The translations under genes and the position numbers were made by a program. DNA of 64,000 bases from Ignatzschineria larvae DSM 13226 (GTDB lineage: Bacteria; Pseudomonadota; Gammaproteobacteria; Cardiobacteriales; Wohlfahrtiimonadaceae). The stretch's first letter is position 1, and each line of letters starts with the position of its first letter. The notes under the pieces are model-generated. The model was not told where the DNA came from and did not search any database. It worked only from the letters and a program-made list of their open reading frames with translations. This document shows, one piece after another, positions 29,507-39,216 of this stretch. The DNA lies in the NCBI RefSeq assembly GCF_038500265.1, contig NZ_CP150637.1, positions 1,079,501-1,143,500 on the forward strand. The letters are read 5' to 3'.

Positions 29507-30054
29507 GGAAGATCAGTAACAAATTGAGAATATTCAGGTTTTGGAAATGGATGAGGGACTTTCTCAGGATATCCGTACCAAAACATCCCTTCAATGACTT
29601 CTTTCTTAGGGTCAATATTGCAAATACGGTAGACTTCCTCTTCAAAGAGAAGAGAACCTGTAGACCATTTTGTGCCAATGCCATGAGAAGTCAGGTATTG
29701 CATCATAATATAGAGCGAAATGCTTAGTGTAGCATAATCTTCATGCGCACTCTTTGCATCATCACTCAATTTACGAGTCATTAAAATCCAACCAGGGATA
29801 GTTTTCCATTTAGCCAGTTTTTTCTGAGCACTTTCAAGATCGCGATGAGAGAAAGCCTTCTCTGCATAACGCAAGAATTCTTGTTTTGTTTCCTCACCGA
29901 ACCAATAGAAGTGGCAAGGATGAGTATGATGATGATTAGGTGCATAAACTGCAAGTGAAAGGGCTTCTTGCACAATCGCTTGAGGGACCGGCGTTGATTC
30001 AAAATGATGAATCGTACGGCGGTCTTTAATAATATCAGTCAATGAAATGGTCAT
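29503..30054 (-). CDS. nitroreductase-family protein
   Basis: FMN-dependent oxidoreductase of the nitroreductase superfamily, 183 residues, of the short YdjA-like kind. Visible features are IIKDRRTIHHFESTPVP (FMN phosphate-binding start), LAVYAPNHHHTHPCHFYWFG and GIGTKWSTGSL, with C-terminal GMFWYGYPEK. The physiological substrate cannot be told. It overlaps pepN upstream and ruvX downstream by four bases each (ATGA), so the three are co-translated. Confidence 0.85.
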   Translation of the reverse strand: MTISLTDIIKDRRTIHHFESTPVPQAIVQEALSLAVYAPNHHHTHPCHFYWFGEETKQEFLRYAEKAFSHRDLESAQKKLAKWKTIPGWILMTRKLSDDAKSAHEDYATLSISLYIMMQYLTSHGIGTKWSTGSLLFEEEVYRICNIDPKKEVIEGMFWYGYPEKVPHPFPKPEYSQFVTDLP

Positions 30055-32612
30055 TGTACTATCCTTTTTAACTGATCAAATAGGTTATTGGAGATATTCG
30101 GTGCTTTGAGCATTGTATGAATAATCTCGATGACTTCACTCTGTAATGGTTCTTGTAATCTAGCAACTTTTGTAAAGGGTGTCACGAGTTTTGCTGCCGT
30201 AATAGAGTTAATTCGGTCAATTTCTAAAATTTCATTCGCAATCCATTGATAAAGTGGGCTACCGACTTTAGCTAAGGCATAGCGATTTTTACCAACTGCT
30301 CCCACAATTGCTCTTACACGATTAGGATTATTGCGGGTAAAGGCAGGGTGCTCTACGATTTTATCGAGCATATCAAGTGTTAAATTAGGATCGCTCTCTT
30401 GTACGCTAAACCAACGATCGATAAGCGTTGAATAATGTTGGTAGCGTTCATAAAAATCATCTAACATTGCCTGCTTCTCAGGAATATCTTGCCATACAGC
30501 ACACTTCAGTGCAGAACCAATATCAGTCATATTGCTAGATTGATAATATTGTTCTGGTAGAAGATATTGATACTCTTCTAAAGAGGTAATAAATTTCAGG
30601 GCAATATTTTTGATTGCACGTGACTCTGCATCATCCTTTTGGAAGTCCTGGTAGAGTTTAAGCCAACGATCTTGGAATCGGGAAGCGACATAGCGCACAA
30701 TTGTTTGGCGAATATTGCGTAGATAGAAAATATCTTCTACTTCCATTAATCCTAGATAGTAACCTTCATCGGGGATCGTGAGCAGTTGAGCGCAAAATGC
30801 AGGGTCTTCATAGGCATAATCAAAGAGTGGCTCAACGGCATTGCCGATAATTTCCGACATCTGATCTAGCGTCATATCCCGGGCAAAGATGACTTTCAAA
30901 ATGAGATTTTGTAATGCTTCCCATTTTGAGAAATAATCTGTTTCATAAGCAATTAATGTTTGTAGCTCTCTAAATGAGTAATCATAATCGAGCATAACAG
31001 GTGCTGAGAATCCCCGTAAAAGCGAGATAATAGGCTCTGCATCAATATTATGAAAGACTAAGCACTGCTGATGTGTTGTGAGCGTAAATGTCTCTTCAAG
31101 TAACAATTCACCATCTTGTGAAAAGAGAGCATAACTCACTGGAATGGGCATCGGTTGTTTTGATTCTTTTGTCACAGGGTCAAATAGATATTGTTTTAGT
31201 GAGAGACGTAACTCTTTTTTATCGGGATGATATTCTGTTGAGGCTTTTACAATCGGCGTACCCCGTTGACTATACCAAAGCATAAAGTTATCAAAAAGAC
31301 GGGGATTTTCCGCTTTCATCGCTTGATAGAAATCATCAACAGTTACTGCTTGCCCATCAAATTCCTTAATATAGCGTGCAAAACCACGATCAAAACCCTC
31401 TTTTCCTAAAATCGTCTGATAAAGGCGAATAATTTCCGCCCCCTTTTCATAGGTGGTCGTTGTATAGATATTTTCGATAGAACCGAGTGTATCAGGGCGA
31501 ACGGCGTGAGAAAGAGGTCCTTGATCATCAGGGAATTGATGTGTGCGAAGATAGTTAACATCTTGTACTCTACGAACGCCGGGGTGTTCTTCGGTGCCGA
31601 TAAATTCCTGTTCCCGGAATACCGTAAGACTCTCTTTTAAGGAGAGATTGAACCAATCCCGGAGAGTAATACGATTACCGGTCCAATTGTGGAAATATTC
31701 ATGACCCACAACAGCTTCCACAAAAGTAAAATCATCATCATTTGCCGTTTCAGGAGAGGCTAAAATACAACTAGTATTAAAAAGATTTAACCCTTTATTT
31801 TCCATTGCCCCGCCATTAAAGTCATCTACTGCCACGATATTGTAGAAATCAAGGTCACAGATAAGCCCAAAGCGCTCCTCATCCCATTTCATCGCTTTTT
31901 TAAGTGATTTCATCGCAAAATCACAACGATCAATATCTTTCTGATCGGCATAGACACGAAGCTGTACAGGAGATCCATTAGGACGAATATGTTGATCTTC
32001 AATATAGGCTAAATTGCCGGCCACAATGGCAAATAGATACGTGGGTTTCGGGAAAGGATCTTCCCAAATGGCATAATGACGATTATTCTCTAAAAGCCCT
32101 TCTTCAATTAAGTTACCATTAGAGAGGAGAACAGGGTAAGCTTGATCAGCTCGGAGTGTTACGCGGTATCGCGTCATCACATCAGGCCGATCAGGAAAAT
32201 AGGTGATATTACGAAAGCCTTGTGGCTCACAATCGCTACAAAACATTCCATTAGAGATATAAATCCCACTTAATTCTGTGTTAGTACTCGGATTAATGGT
32301 ATTAATGATCTCAACAGTATGTTGTCCTTGAGTAAAAATGATGAGCAGATCATTCTCATCAAATATAAATTCAGAAGAATCAAGTTGCTGACCATCAATG
32401 GCAATGGTTGCTAACAGCAGTTCATTAGAACCGTGTAAGCGAACCTCATACTCATCTATATTCTGATCTATCGCATCGATCACAAATCGGGTGGTCACTT
32501 TTGTTGACACTGGATCTAGATCAATCTCAAGCGCAAGCTGTTCAACAGTGAAATTGGGGGCAGTATAATCTAAACGATAAATTTGATGATCATTAGTATA
32601 AGTAAAAGGCAT
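30051..32612 (-). CDS. pepN: aminopeptidase N
   Basis: Zinc metallopeptidase of family M1 that removes N-terminal residues from peptides in the cytoplasm. The 853-residue protein has the exopeptidase motif GGAMENKGLNLFN. The zinc site is HEYFHNWTGNRIT, with the third ligand Glu in LSLKESLTVFREQEF. The C-terminal helical domain is of the bacterial PepN type (DUF3458-like). The length is close to E. coli PepN (870). It is the first gene of a pepN / nitroreductase / ruvX operon. Confidence 0.96.
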   Translation of the reverse strand: MPFTYTNDHQIYRLDYTAPNFTVEQLALEIDLDPVSTKVTTRFVIDAIDQNIDEYEVRLHGSNELLLATIAIDGQQLDSSEFIFDENDLLIIFTQGQHTVEIINTINPSTNTELSGIYISNGMFCSDCEPQGFRNITYFPDRPDVMTRYRVTLRADQAYPVLLSNGNLIEEGLLENNRHYAIWEDPFPKPTYLFAIVAGNLAYIEDQHIRPNGSPVQLRVYADQKDIDRCDFAMKSLKKAMKWDEERFGLICDLDFYNIVAVDDFNGGAMENKGLNLFNTSCILASPETANDDDFTFVEAVVGHEYFHNWTGNRITLRDWFNLSLKESLTVFREQEFIGTEEHPGVRRVQDVNYLRTHQFPDDQGPLSHAVRPDTLGSIENIYTTTTYEKGAEIIRLYQTILGKEGFDRGFARYIKEFDGQAVTVDDFYQAMKAENPRLFDNFMLWYSQRGTPIVKASTEYHPDKKELRLSLKQYLFDPVTKESKQPMPIPVSYALFSQDGELLLEETFTLTTHQQCLVFHNIDAEPIISLLRGFSAPVMLDYDYSFRELQTLIAYETDYFSKWEALQNLILKVIFARDMTLDQMSEIIGNAVEPLFDYAYEDPAFCAQLLTIPDEGYYLGLMEVEDIFYLRNIRQTIVRYVASRFQDRWLKLYQDFQKDDAESRAIKNIALKFITSLEEYQYLLPEQYYQSSNMTDIGSALKCAVWQDIPEKQAMLDDFYERYQHYSTLIDRWFSVQESDPNLTLDMLDKIVEHPAFTRNNPNRVRAIVGAVGKNRYALAKVGSPLYQWIANEILEIDRINSITAAKLVTPFTKVARLQEPLQSEVIEIIHTMLKAPNISNNLFDQLKRIVQ

Positions 32613-32949
32613 AGGTTTCCTTGAGCTTCCCTAAATTATAAGTTCTGACAATTATAGCGATATCCAAAAAATAATCTCATTAATTATTTAAAATACTTTT
32701 ATTATTTTATTATCTTAACTATTTAAGAATGATTGACAAGTCGCTCACAATGAAAAATGCAATGGTGAGGAATATAAAGCATAGAATATTATCAGAAGGG
32801 ATTAGATATATGAAATGGCGAAAAAGAGCATTCAAAACGCTCTTTTCATTTTCGACCTTTCGATCTTCTATCTTTTTATAATATTCAAATATTGAATGAC
32901 TGCGTGAAGCTATTATTTTTCGATCAGCATTTGAATGAATAATGAAACA
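32613..32949. other. intergenic region with a weak hairpin
   Basis: 337 AT-rich bases upstream of pepN and downstream of the lipoprotein gene. AAAAGAGC (32822-32829) can pair with GCTCTTTT (32839-32846), a possible weak terminator for the lipoprotein gene. Nothing else seen. Confidence 0.4.
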
Positions 32950-33492
32950 TTATCGATGAAAAAATTGCACGCTACTAATAGCTTTTTCTGCGGCTTTAGG
33001 ATCCCGGCTGGTACCTAAGCAGACAGAGGTAATCGCATCTTCTAGAGAGATTAGGCAATATTCATAATATGGTCTTCCATCTCGAGTCGTCGTTTCTGCC
33101 GCATAGGCCACTTCACTGGCTGTATTTTTAACCGGCAATGCTTTAAAACTTTTAATTTCAGGGATATTTTCCATCTGCTCATTCATTACATCTTCATACT
33201 CATCTTTAGTGACCACAATTCCCTCAGGCAGCTGTAACCTGACAGAATAAAGTAGATCATCGGCAATATTACCTTTTCTTGCTTGTAGCAAAATGAGATT
33301 GTTAGGATCTGTTCCAGGAAGTCGTTCATTAATAACGAACTCTTTTTGATCGCTCACATCTTGGTAATCGGTATTTAATTCAATTGTAAAATTTCCGTCT
33401 GTAGGAGAAACTGTTTTCACAGATTCACCACAAGATGCCAAAATGAACATTGCACTCAATGCTGTAATGGTAATGGGCAATATTTTTTTCAT
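32950..33492 (-). CDS. putative lipoprotein of unknown function
   Basis: 180 residues from the ATG at 33492. That start is chosen because it has AGGA upstream and opens directly on a signal peptide with lipobox LASC (Cys 21); the frame is open to 33537. After the lipid anchor the mature part is acidic, with no further membrane segments. It contains DGNFTIELNTDYQDVSD, a paired central region and two late cysteines (YCLISLEDAITSVCLG) that might form a disulfide. Likely an inner- or outer-membrane lipoprotein in the periplasm. I do not recognise the family. Confidence 0.75.
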   Translation of the reverse strand: MKKILPITITALSAMFILASCGESVKTVSPTDGNFTIELNTDYQDVSDQKEFVINERLPGTDPNNLILLQARKGNIADDLLYSVRLQLPEGIVVTKDEYEDVMNEQMENIPEIKSFKALPVKNTASEVAYAAETTTRDGRPYYEYCLISLEDAITSVCLGTSRDPKAAEKAISSVQFFHR

Positions 33493-33687
33493 ACTATAAT
33501 ATTCCTGATTTCTACAATATGTAGCGTAATAATACAATTAACGAACCGACCCTAGTTTATATTTATAGCAAAATTATTCTATAACAAGCCATTTTGCTGC
33601 TAGGTATTGAATTAGATACTAGACTGAATATCGAACTTAATATTGAATAAAATGAATGATTGATATTACCACAAATCCCTATTTTCG

Positions 33688-34569
33688 TTAACAATCTATT
33701 CTTTGTAGTCGCAACTGATGATAACGAGATGATACCAATGTATCCACTTGTTGTGTGAAATTATCGATATTACCAGTCGTTATTAAAATAAGATTTATCT
33801 GTGGCTGCCCGATAATTACTGTTTTATTTGTTGAAGTGTCCATTAGTATGGTGTGGGTAGTAGTTGGAGGTAGCTTACCAATCTCAAAAAGACGTTGGTC
33901 GCATTGCGCTACAATAGAGCGAGCTGGATTAAGGAGTGAAACTCGCTTAGGAATATGGCGAATAATAGCTTCTGTCAAAAAAGGAAAATGGGTACATCCT
34001 AAAATCAGCTGATCGACTGGATAAGTCCAAGTCACTTGCAAGCTCTCTGCAAGGATTGAATCTGCAAGAGTGGAATTTAAATAATTACCAGATTCAACTA
34101 ATTCAACCCATTTTGTGCCGATAATGGGATGTAATGTGCAATGATTCGCATAGCGCTTTACCAGATTTGATAAGCGCTGGCTTTTCAATGTTGATTCTGT
34201 AGCGGCTACGGCAATATGCATTGTTTGCGTTAATTCTGTCGCAGGTTTAATAGCTGGTTCTACACCAATAATAGGGAGTTCAGGGTATTGCACACGCAGC
34301 AGGTCAGCACTGACTGCTGTCGCAGTATTGCAAGCAATGACCAAAGCATCAATTTTAAGGGATAGTAGATATTCTGTGAGCGCCAACATCCGTTGATGAA
34401 TATATCGTTCAGATTTAAGTCCATAAGGAAGGTGACCAGAATCTGCTATATAGTAATAATCAACATCCATTGATAATGAGCGACAGAGAAAACTATTGAG
34501 GATAGAGAAGCCGCCGACACCAGAGTCAATTAAGCCGATCTTTAGGCTATGGGAAGAATTTTGCTGCAT
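33688..34569 (-). CDS. murI: glutamate racemase
   Basis: Makes D-glutamate for peptidoglycan. The 293-residue protein starts with IGLIDSGVGGFSILNSF. It has both catalytic cysteines, in IACNTATA and LGCTHFPFL, with the Asp-Ser and Pro-Tyr-Gly substrate contacts in ADSGHLPYG. It begins 30 bases after mraZ on the same strand, so the two are probably co-transcribed. This puts a regulator of cell-wall and division genes next to a cell-wall precursor enzyme. Confidence 0.94.
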   Translation of the reverse strand: MQQNSSHSLKIGLIDSGVGGFSILNSFLCRSLSMDVDYYYIADSGHLPYGLKSERYIHQRMLALTEYLLSLKIDALVIACNTATAVSADLLRVQYPELPIIGVEPAIKPATELTQTMHIAVAATESTLKSQRLSNLVKRYANHCTLHPIIGTKWVELVESGNYLNSTLADSILAESLQVTWTYPVDQLILGCTHFPFLTEAIIRHIPKRVSLLNPARSIVAQCDQRLFEIGKLPPTTTHTILMDTSTNKTVIIGQPQINLILITTGNIDNFTQQVDTLVSSRYHQLRLQRIDC

Positions 34570-34599
34570 TTATCTATCTGTTCTCTTATATCATCAATT

Positions 34600-35103
34600 T
34601 TAACGGCGCACCATCGGCACAACGATTGCAGGATCAATGGGTACAACCTCTTTCTCAGGTTCGCTCCGCATCACCTCTTCAGCAAGTGCTGAGAAATCTT
34701 CAGGATCAATAGAGAGAGATTCTTCATAGATCGCTAAATCCCACATCTCAAAGAGGGTACCATTCCCAAGAATAATCATTTCCCCACTAATCTCGGCATA
34801 ATTCATAAGGCGTTTAGGTAAGAGAATACGGCCTTGACCATCAAGGCTTACTTCCGTAGCTCCCCCACGAACAAAGCGGGCAAAATCGCGCTCTTTTTTG
34901 ATAAAGGGATTGAGTTTATTGAGTTCAGCTTCCACATCGCGCCAAGCATCTATGGGATAGAAATTGAGACAGTGATCTAAAGCGCGGCTAATCACAAATT
35001 GCTCAATACCATCGAGCTGTTTTCTTAGGGCAGCGGGCAACGCAATACGATTTTTCGTATCGACCTTGACCTCATATTCCCCAAGAAATTGATAGTTTAC
35101 CAT
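34600..35103 (-). CDS. mraZ: MraZ-family transcriptional regulator
   Basis: MraZ is a DNA-binding protein with two AbrB-like swapped-hairpin domains that controls the division and cell-wall cluster. Both halves are seen: FLGEYEVKVDTKNRIALPAALRKQL (first 35 residues) and ATEVSLDGQGRILLPKRLMNYA (about 82-103). The protein has 167 residues. The extra acidic C-terminal tail (ALAEEVMRSEPEKEVVPIDP) makes it longer than the usual 140-150. It normally opens the dcw cluster before rsmH and ftsL. Here neither is present, and murI follows instead. Confidence 0.9.
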   Translation of the reverse strand: MVNYQFLGEYEVKVDTKNRIALPAALRKQLDGIEQFVISRALDHCLNFYPIDAWRDVEAELNKLNPFIKKERDFARFVRGGATEVSLDGQGRILLPKRLMNYAEISGEMIILGNGTLFEMWDLAIYEESLSIDPEDFSALAEEVMRSEPEKEVVPIDPAIVVPMVRR

Positions 35104-35314
35104 TATTTATCTGCTATACCCATTCACATTTACTATCGCACTACTGCTTGCTAAATTCATTCAAAGATGATTGAAACCCTTCAGCCCCACCGATATACAT
35201 TGGTATATTATATTACCTACAGATATAGTGGAACCCATGTAAATAGTCACATTTACCGACTATGATACGATAAGTTATGATTCAATAGCCAATATTTTTT
35301 ATCATCTTATTGAT

Positions 35315-37378
35315 TTATTCCGGCTCAACAAGCCAAATGAGTGGTTTTAATTCTCGCATTGTGAACTTAGGTGCCTTTGGAAAGTTCTTGTGAAGATTAG
35401 GATCCATTCGTCGTTTGAGGAGCTGGAAAATCTCTTTAAACTCTTGAACTTGCAGCGTATCCACGCGTTCTAATAATCCTGTAAGATAAGAGAGTTGGGA
35501 GAGAATGGATTGCATCTCAATCAGCTCATCATTAATGGCGGTAATATCATGTTCTCGTTTTTTGACAGGCTCATCTTTCATTCGCTCTAAAGAGTTTGAG
35601 AGAGCAACAATAGAGGCTTGAGCAGTTCGTAGGGCAAGTTTGAGATCTGCATCATCGTCATTCTCTTTAAGCAGCTTCCATTTCTCAATTTCGACCATCA
35701 CATTATAAAGACTCTCTCTCGCTGTAGAGAGCAGTTTAGGCAGATTGATCTTCTCCCAGCTTGGTAAAACATGACTGAAACTAAGGGCGATAGCTGCACC
35801 TATAAGCGTATCTATAATTCTTTCGATTGAAAGGCTGACACCTTGCATCATTGTTAAGTCTTTGCTGATATTGAGTAGAATTAAGACATAGACCGTTGTA
35901 AATGTAACACTTAATGGATTATGAATGCGTATCAGTCCATTGTTGAGTATAACGGAGATGAAGAGAATGCTTAAGAGCGTCATTGTTGAAAGCTCGATAG
36001 AAATTAACACCCCACCGATAAGACAGCCAATAATAGTCCCGATAATTCGGTTTCGACTGCGCTCTTTTGTGAGACTAAATCCAGGACGCATTAAGCTCAA
36101 TAGGGTAAAGGCAATCCAGAAACCATGGGTTAAGAAATTCGTCAGACTGACTAATAACAGTGCAAAGAACATCGCGAGCGATGAGCGAATGGCAAAACGA
36201 AGTACCGGCGAACGAAGCGTCAGATTTTGAATAATATAGTCATTCGACCAATATGAATGAGAAAGAAATTTCTTTAACTTATGACGGGGGATAACCGTAT
36301 CGAACTCTTCATCATCCACAAGAAATGTACGAATGCGTTCAAGATTACGAGAGAGTGACCAGACTTTACGAAAATGGTTCGCCACGATTTGATAAGCGTC
36401 GAGATCGTCGCCGGCTAGCTCTTTACGGCGTAATAATTCTAACTCATACTCTAAGGCACGCAATTCAGCTTTAAAGCCTAGACGCTTGAGCATATCGCCG
36501 GCACGAAGAGAGTACATCCCCATCTCTTCGAGGTTACGCCCCGCTTTTGCAAAGCTATCCCGGAAGAAGATCTGAAGATCACTATTGGGATAGCGATCAC
36601 GGATAATGACAAAATCTTGCAGTGGAATTGTGGCAATTTCTCTTGTTTCAATCAATAGCAGTAATTCATTCACCATCTGATTGAGGCGATGATCTTTCTC
36701 ATAATCTAAGCGAAAGAGGACATCACGCATTACTTGTAACTCTTCTAATAACTCGGTTTGTGAGTTAATGAAGTTTTTAAACTCTTTCTCAATATCGACA
36801 TTTTGCCGATAGCACTTTGAGAGCGCTTGCAGATAACGAGAGAGTTGAAAATAGATGCCTGATAGATGTTGACGAATAATATAGACTTGAAAAACTTTGC
36901 TAATAATCATACTAAAAGCAAAGTAGAAGAGCGCACCGAAACAGAAGTAGGCAATATAGACAAGAGGCGGGGCAGCGTAGTTTGAAGCAGCAAGGAGCGC
37001 AGTAAAGCTTACAATAAAGCCGAGTGCAATAAATTTAACCCGAAATGCATAGATAAAAGCGACGACAAAGGAGACGCCGGCAAGGGAGGTAATCTTCAGA
37101 AGGTGCAGCCCCTCTGGTTGAAAGATGAATGCTAGTGTAATTACGACGATCGCAATAAAGGTCACAAGCATTTCATTACGTTTATGCTTCAAAGTGCCCA
37201 TCTGATCGGCAATCGACATGGTCAAACTGCCATAACCAGCAATCATCAGAATCTGTAGGGGAATATCAAAGAGATAGAGAAAAATTACAGGAATAAAGAT
37301 CCCCAGTGCCATTTTGACACCCATAGCAAAATCGCTACTAAAAAAGAAACGATGGGTTGCTGTGATGAAGTGCTGCAT
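35315..37378 (-). CDS. FUSC-family inner membrane protein
   Basis: The 687-residue protein has two blocks of five or six membrane helices (about 15-165 and 385-510), each followed by a long helical cytoplasmic region. This is the YccS/YhfK and aromatic-acid exporter (FUSC) arrangement. The FUSC-like second block contains WIAFTLLSLMRPGFSLTKER followed by SRNRIIGTIIGCLIGG. Related proteins are proposed efflux carriers. The substrate is unknown and there is no membrane-fusion partner beside it, unlike AaeAB. Single gene. Confidence 0.82.
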   Translation of the reverse strand: MQHFITATHRFFFSSDFAMGVKMALGIFIPVIFLYLFDIPLQILMIAGYGSLTMSIADQMGTLKHKRNEMLVTFIAIVVITLAFIFQPEGLHLLKITSLAGVSFVVAFIYAFRVKFIALGFIVSFTALLAASNYAAPPLVYIAYFCFGALFYFAFSMIISKVFQVYIIRQHLSGIYFQLSRYLQALSKCYRQNVDIEKEFKNFINSQTELLEELQVMRDVLFRLDYEKDHRLNQMVNELLLLIETREIATIPLQDFVIIRDRYPNSDLQIFFRDSFAKAGRNLEEMGMYSLRAGDMLKRLGFKAELRALEYELELLRRKELAGDDLDAYQIVANHFRKVWSLSRNLERIRTFLVDDEEFDTVIPRHKLKKFLSHSYWSNDYIIQNLTLRSPVLRFAIRSSLAMFFALLLVSLTNFLTHGFWIAFTLLSLMRPGFSLTKERSRNRIIGTIIGCLIGGVLISIELSTMTLLSILFISVILNNGLIRIHNPLSVTFTTVYVLILLNISKDLTMMQGVSLSIERIIDTLIGAAIALSFSHVLPSWEKINLPKLLSTARESLYNVMVEIEKWKLLKENDDDADLKLALRTAQASIVALSNSLERMKDEPVKKREHDITAINDELIEMQSILSQLSYLTGLLERVDTLQVQEFKEIFQLLKRRMDPNLHKNFPKAPKFTMRELKPLIWLVEPE

Positions 37379-37539
37379 AATGAAATTAATCCCTAGTTAA
37401 TTGTGTAATGACTATTTATATTCGATGAATTGTATCATTTTTGTGCTTTCTAAATCTGTTAGAGCATATTATGGAGATAAACAGTATTCCTCATCAATCT
37501 GCGATTGATAGGTCAAGAAAAGTCTGTAGATATAAAGAA

Positions 37540-37587
37540 GGTGTTATAAAAATGATGTGCAATGAATCTCCAAAATTTTATAACACC
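37540..37587. repeat. 12-bp perfect inverted repeat next to a MITE
   Basis: GGTGTTATAAAA (37540-37551) and TTTTATAACACC (37576-37587) are perfect inverted repeats around a 24-base loop, 31 bases left of MITE copy C and upstream of the FUSC gene. It could be a terminator for leftward transcription or an operator; no T-run settles it. Confidence 0.6.
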
Positions 37588-37618
37588 AAGATTTTTCGAT
37601 GATAGAGACGTTTTATAT

Positions 37619-37792
37619 TATAGTAAATTTGGTTTAAGAAAAATGGTTTTTAAACAGCTATTGCGGGATTTTAAAAGAAGATAAAACCTGATTCACCAAC
37701 ACTTGCAAGATGCCGGATAGAACGGCTTCCTTGCCTCGATCAGCCGATGCGCCGGCATTTCAATAAGCTTATTTTGAACCGATATTACTATA
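37619..37792. repeat. copy C of the TATAGT-type MITE (most complete)
   Basis: 174 bases. The left end TATAGTAAATTTGGTTTAAG and the reverse complement of the right end, TATAGTAATATCGGTTCAAA, form imperfect terminal inverted repeats of about 24 bases. The GC-rich core has GATGCCGG at 37709-37716 and CCGGCATT near 37752-37759 as an inner palindrome. The ends begin and finish with TA, as expected for insertion into a TA target. It has no coding capacity. It lies between the NCS2 permease gene and the FUSC gene. Confidence 0.88.
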
Positions 37793-37875
37793 CAAATTAG
37801 AATTACAAACTAAAGATTAAAAACGTCAATCTATCATCTATTGTATTTGCTCTTTTAATGAATCCAAATATTCAA

Positions 37876-39192
37876 TTAAAAGAAAGCAAATTTTAGCAAA
37901 AAGAGGAGAGCAATAATATAGGTCGCAGGGTGAATATCGCGATATTTCCCTGTTCCTAATTTTAATGCCACAAAGCTAATGAATCCAAAGGCAAAGCCTT
38001 CGGCGATCGAATAGGTAAAAGGAATCCCTAATACTAAAAGTGCCGCAGGAATAGAGTCTGTCGGTGAATCCCAATCGACTTCAGTGAGCTCACGAAGCAT
38101 TAAGCCTGCAATATAGACAAGCGCCGGCGCTGTTGCATAAGCAGGGATAGAAGCAGCTAGTGGCGAGAAGAAGATTGCAAGTACGAAACAGAGCGCAATA
38201 GTGATCGCAGTTAGACCAGTGCGCCCCCCTGCTTGAACGCCGGAAGTACTCTCAACATATGCTGTTACTGAACTTGTTCCTAAAAGACTTCCGGATAAAA
38301 TTGCCGTACTATCGGCAAAAAGTGCACGATTAAAGCGTTTTTCAGAATCAGGAACATTCTCATTGAGTAGACCACTACGCTTAGCAACACTCATTAAAAC
38401 ACCGGTTGCATCGAAGAGCTCAACAAGTACAAGGGCAATTAAGATCTGAACGAAGCTGCCACTCAATACTTTTGCAAAACTGAGTTCAAAGAATGTGGGA
38501 GCCAATGACGGAGGCGTTGAAATAACGCCGACAAATTGGTTGTGACCGGTGAAAGCACTTAAAACAGAGACTATTAAGATACTGATTAAGATAGCCCCTT
38601 TCACTTTAAAGTTATCGAGAACAACGATGAGAAAGAATCCTAAGATTGCATAAAGTGCGCCAGGTGTTGAGAGATCACCGAGACTGACAATAGTTACAGA
38701 ATTCGCTTTGATAATACCAACTTCAGGATTTGATAGGCCAATAAAAGCAAGAAAAAGCCCAATACCAGCACCGATAGAAGCTCGTAGTGAGCGAGGAATC
38801 CCTTTAATGATCCAAGAACGAAGTCCTGTTGCGGTTAGAATAAAGAAGATCACCCCGGAGACAAATACCGCGCCAAGTGCTTCTTGCCAAGTATAACCAA
38901 ATCCACCTGTTGCGATAGGTGCGGTAATCGTGAAAGCGAAGAATGCGTTTAAGCCCATTCCAGGTGCAAGGCCGACAGGATAGTTTGCAACTAATGCCAT
39001 TACAACGGTACCAATCGCTGCTGCTAAACAGGTTGCCATAAAGATTGCATCCATATCCATACCACTTGCGCTGAGGATTTTAGGATTGACGAAAATAATA
39101 TATGACATCGTTAAAAAGGTGGTAAGCCCAGCAAATATCTCTGTACGGAAAGTGGTTCCGTGGGCCTTGAGTTTAAAGAGTTTCTCTAACAT
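37876..39192 (-). CDS. NCS2-family adenine/guanine/hypoxanthine permease
   Basis: Proton-coupled purine importer of the AzgA-like NCS2 branch (E. coli AdeP, AdeQ, GhxP, GhxQ; Bacillus PbuG). The 438-residue protein is highly hydrophobic with about 12 to 14 helices. Signatures include TEIFAGLTTFLTMSYIIFVN, NYPVGLAPGMGLNAFFAFT and SSVTAYVESTSGVQAGGRTG. The exact purine cannot be told. A terminator-like hairpin ends 25 bases before its start codon, leaving no room for a promoter after it. Expression must therefore depend on read-through or on attenuation. Confidence 0.9.
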   Translation of the reverse strand: MLEKLFKLKAHGTTFRTEIFAGLTTFLTMSYIIFVNPKILSASGMDMDAIFMATCLAAAIGTVVMALVANYPVGLAPGMGLNAFFAFTITAPIATGGFGYTWQEALGAVFVSGVIFFILTATGLRSWIIKGIPRSLRASIGAGIGLFLAFIGLSNPEVGIIKANSVTIVSLGDLSTPGALYAILGFFLIVVLDNFKVKGAILISILIVSVLSAFTGHNQFVGVISTPPSLAPTFFELSFAKVLSGSFVQILIALVLVELFDATGVLMSVAKRSGLLNENVPDSEKRFNRALFADSTAILSGSLLGTSSVTAYVESTSGVQAGGRTGLTAITIALCFVLAIFFSPLAASIPAYATAPALVYIAGLMLRELTEVDWDSPTDSIPAALLVLGIPFTYSIAEGFAFGFISFVALKLGTGKYRDIHPATYIIALLFLLKFAFF

Positions 39193-39216
39193 GGTCTGTC
39201 CTTTGACAAGAAGAAT

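Noticed and set aside
35104-35260. TGGG-type MraZ boxes upstream of mraZ
   Set aside because: Minus-strand TGGG occurrences exist near 35118, 35187 and 35235, but they lack the regular 10-base spacing of known MraZ boxes.
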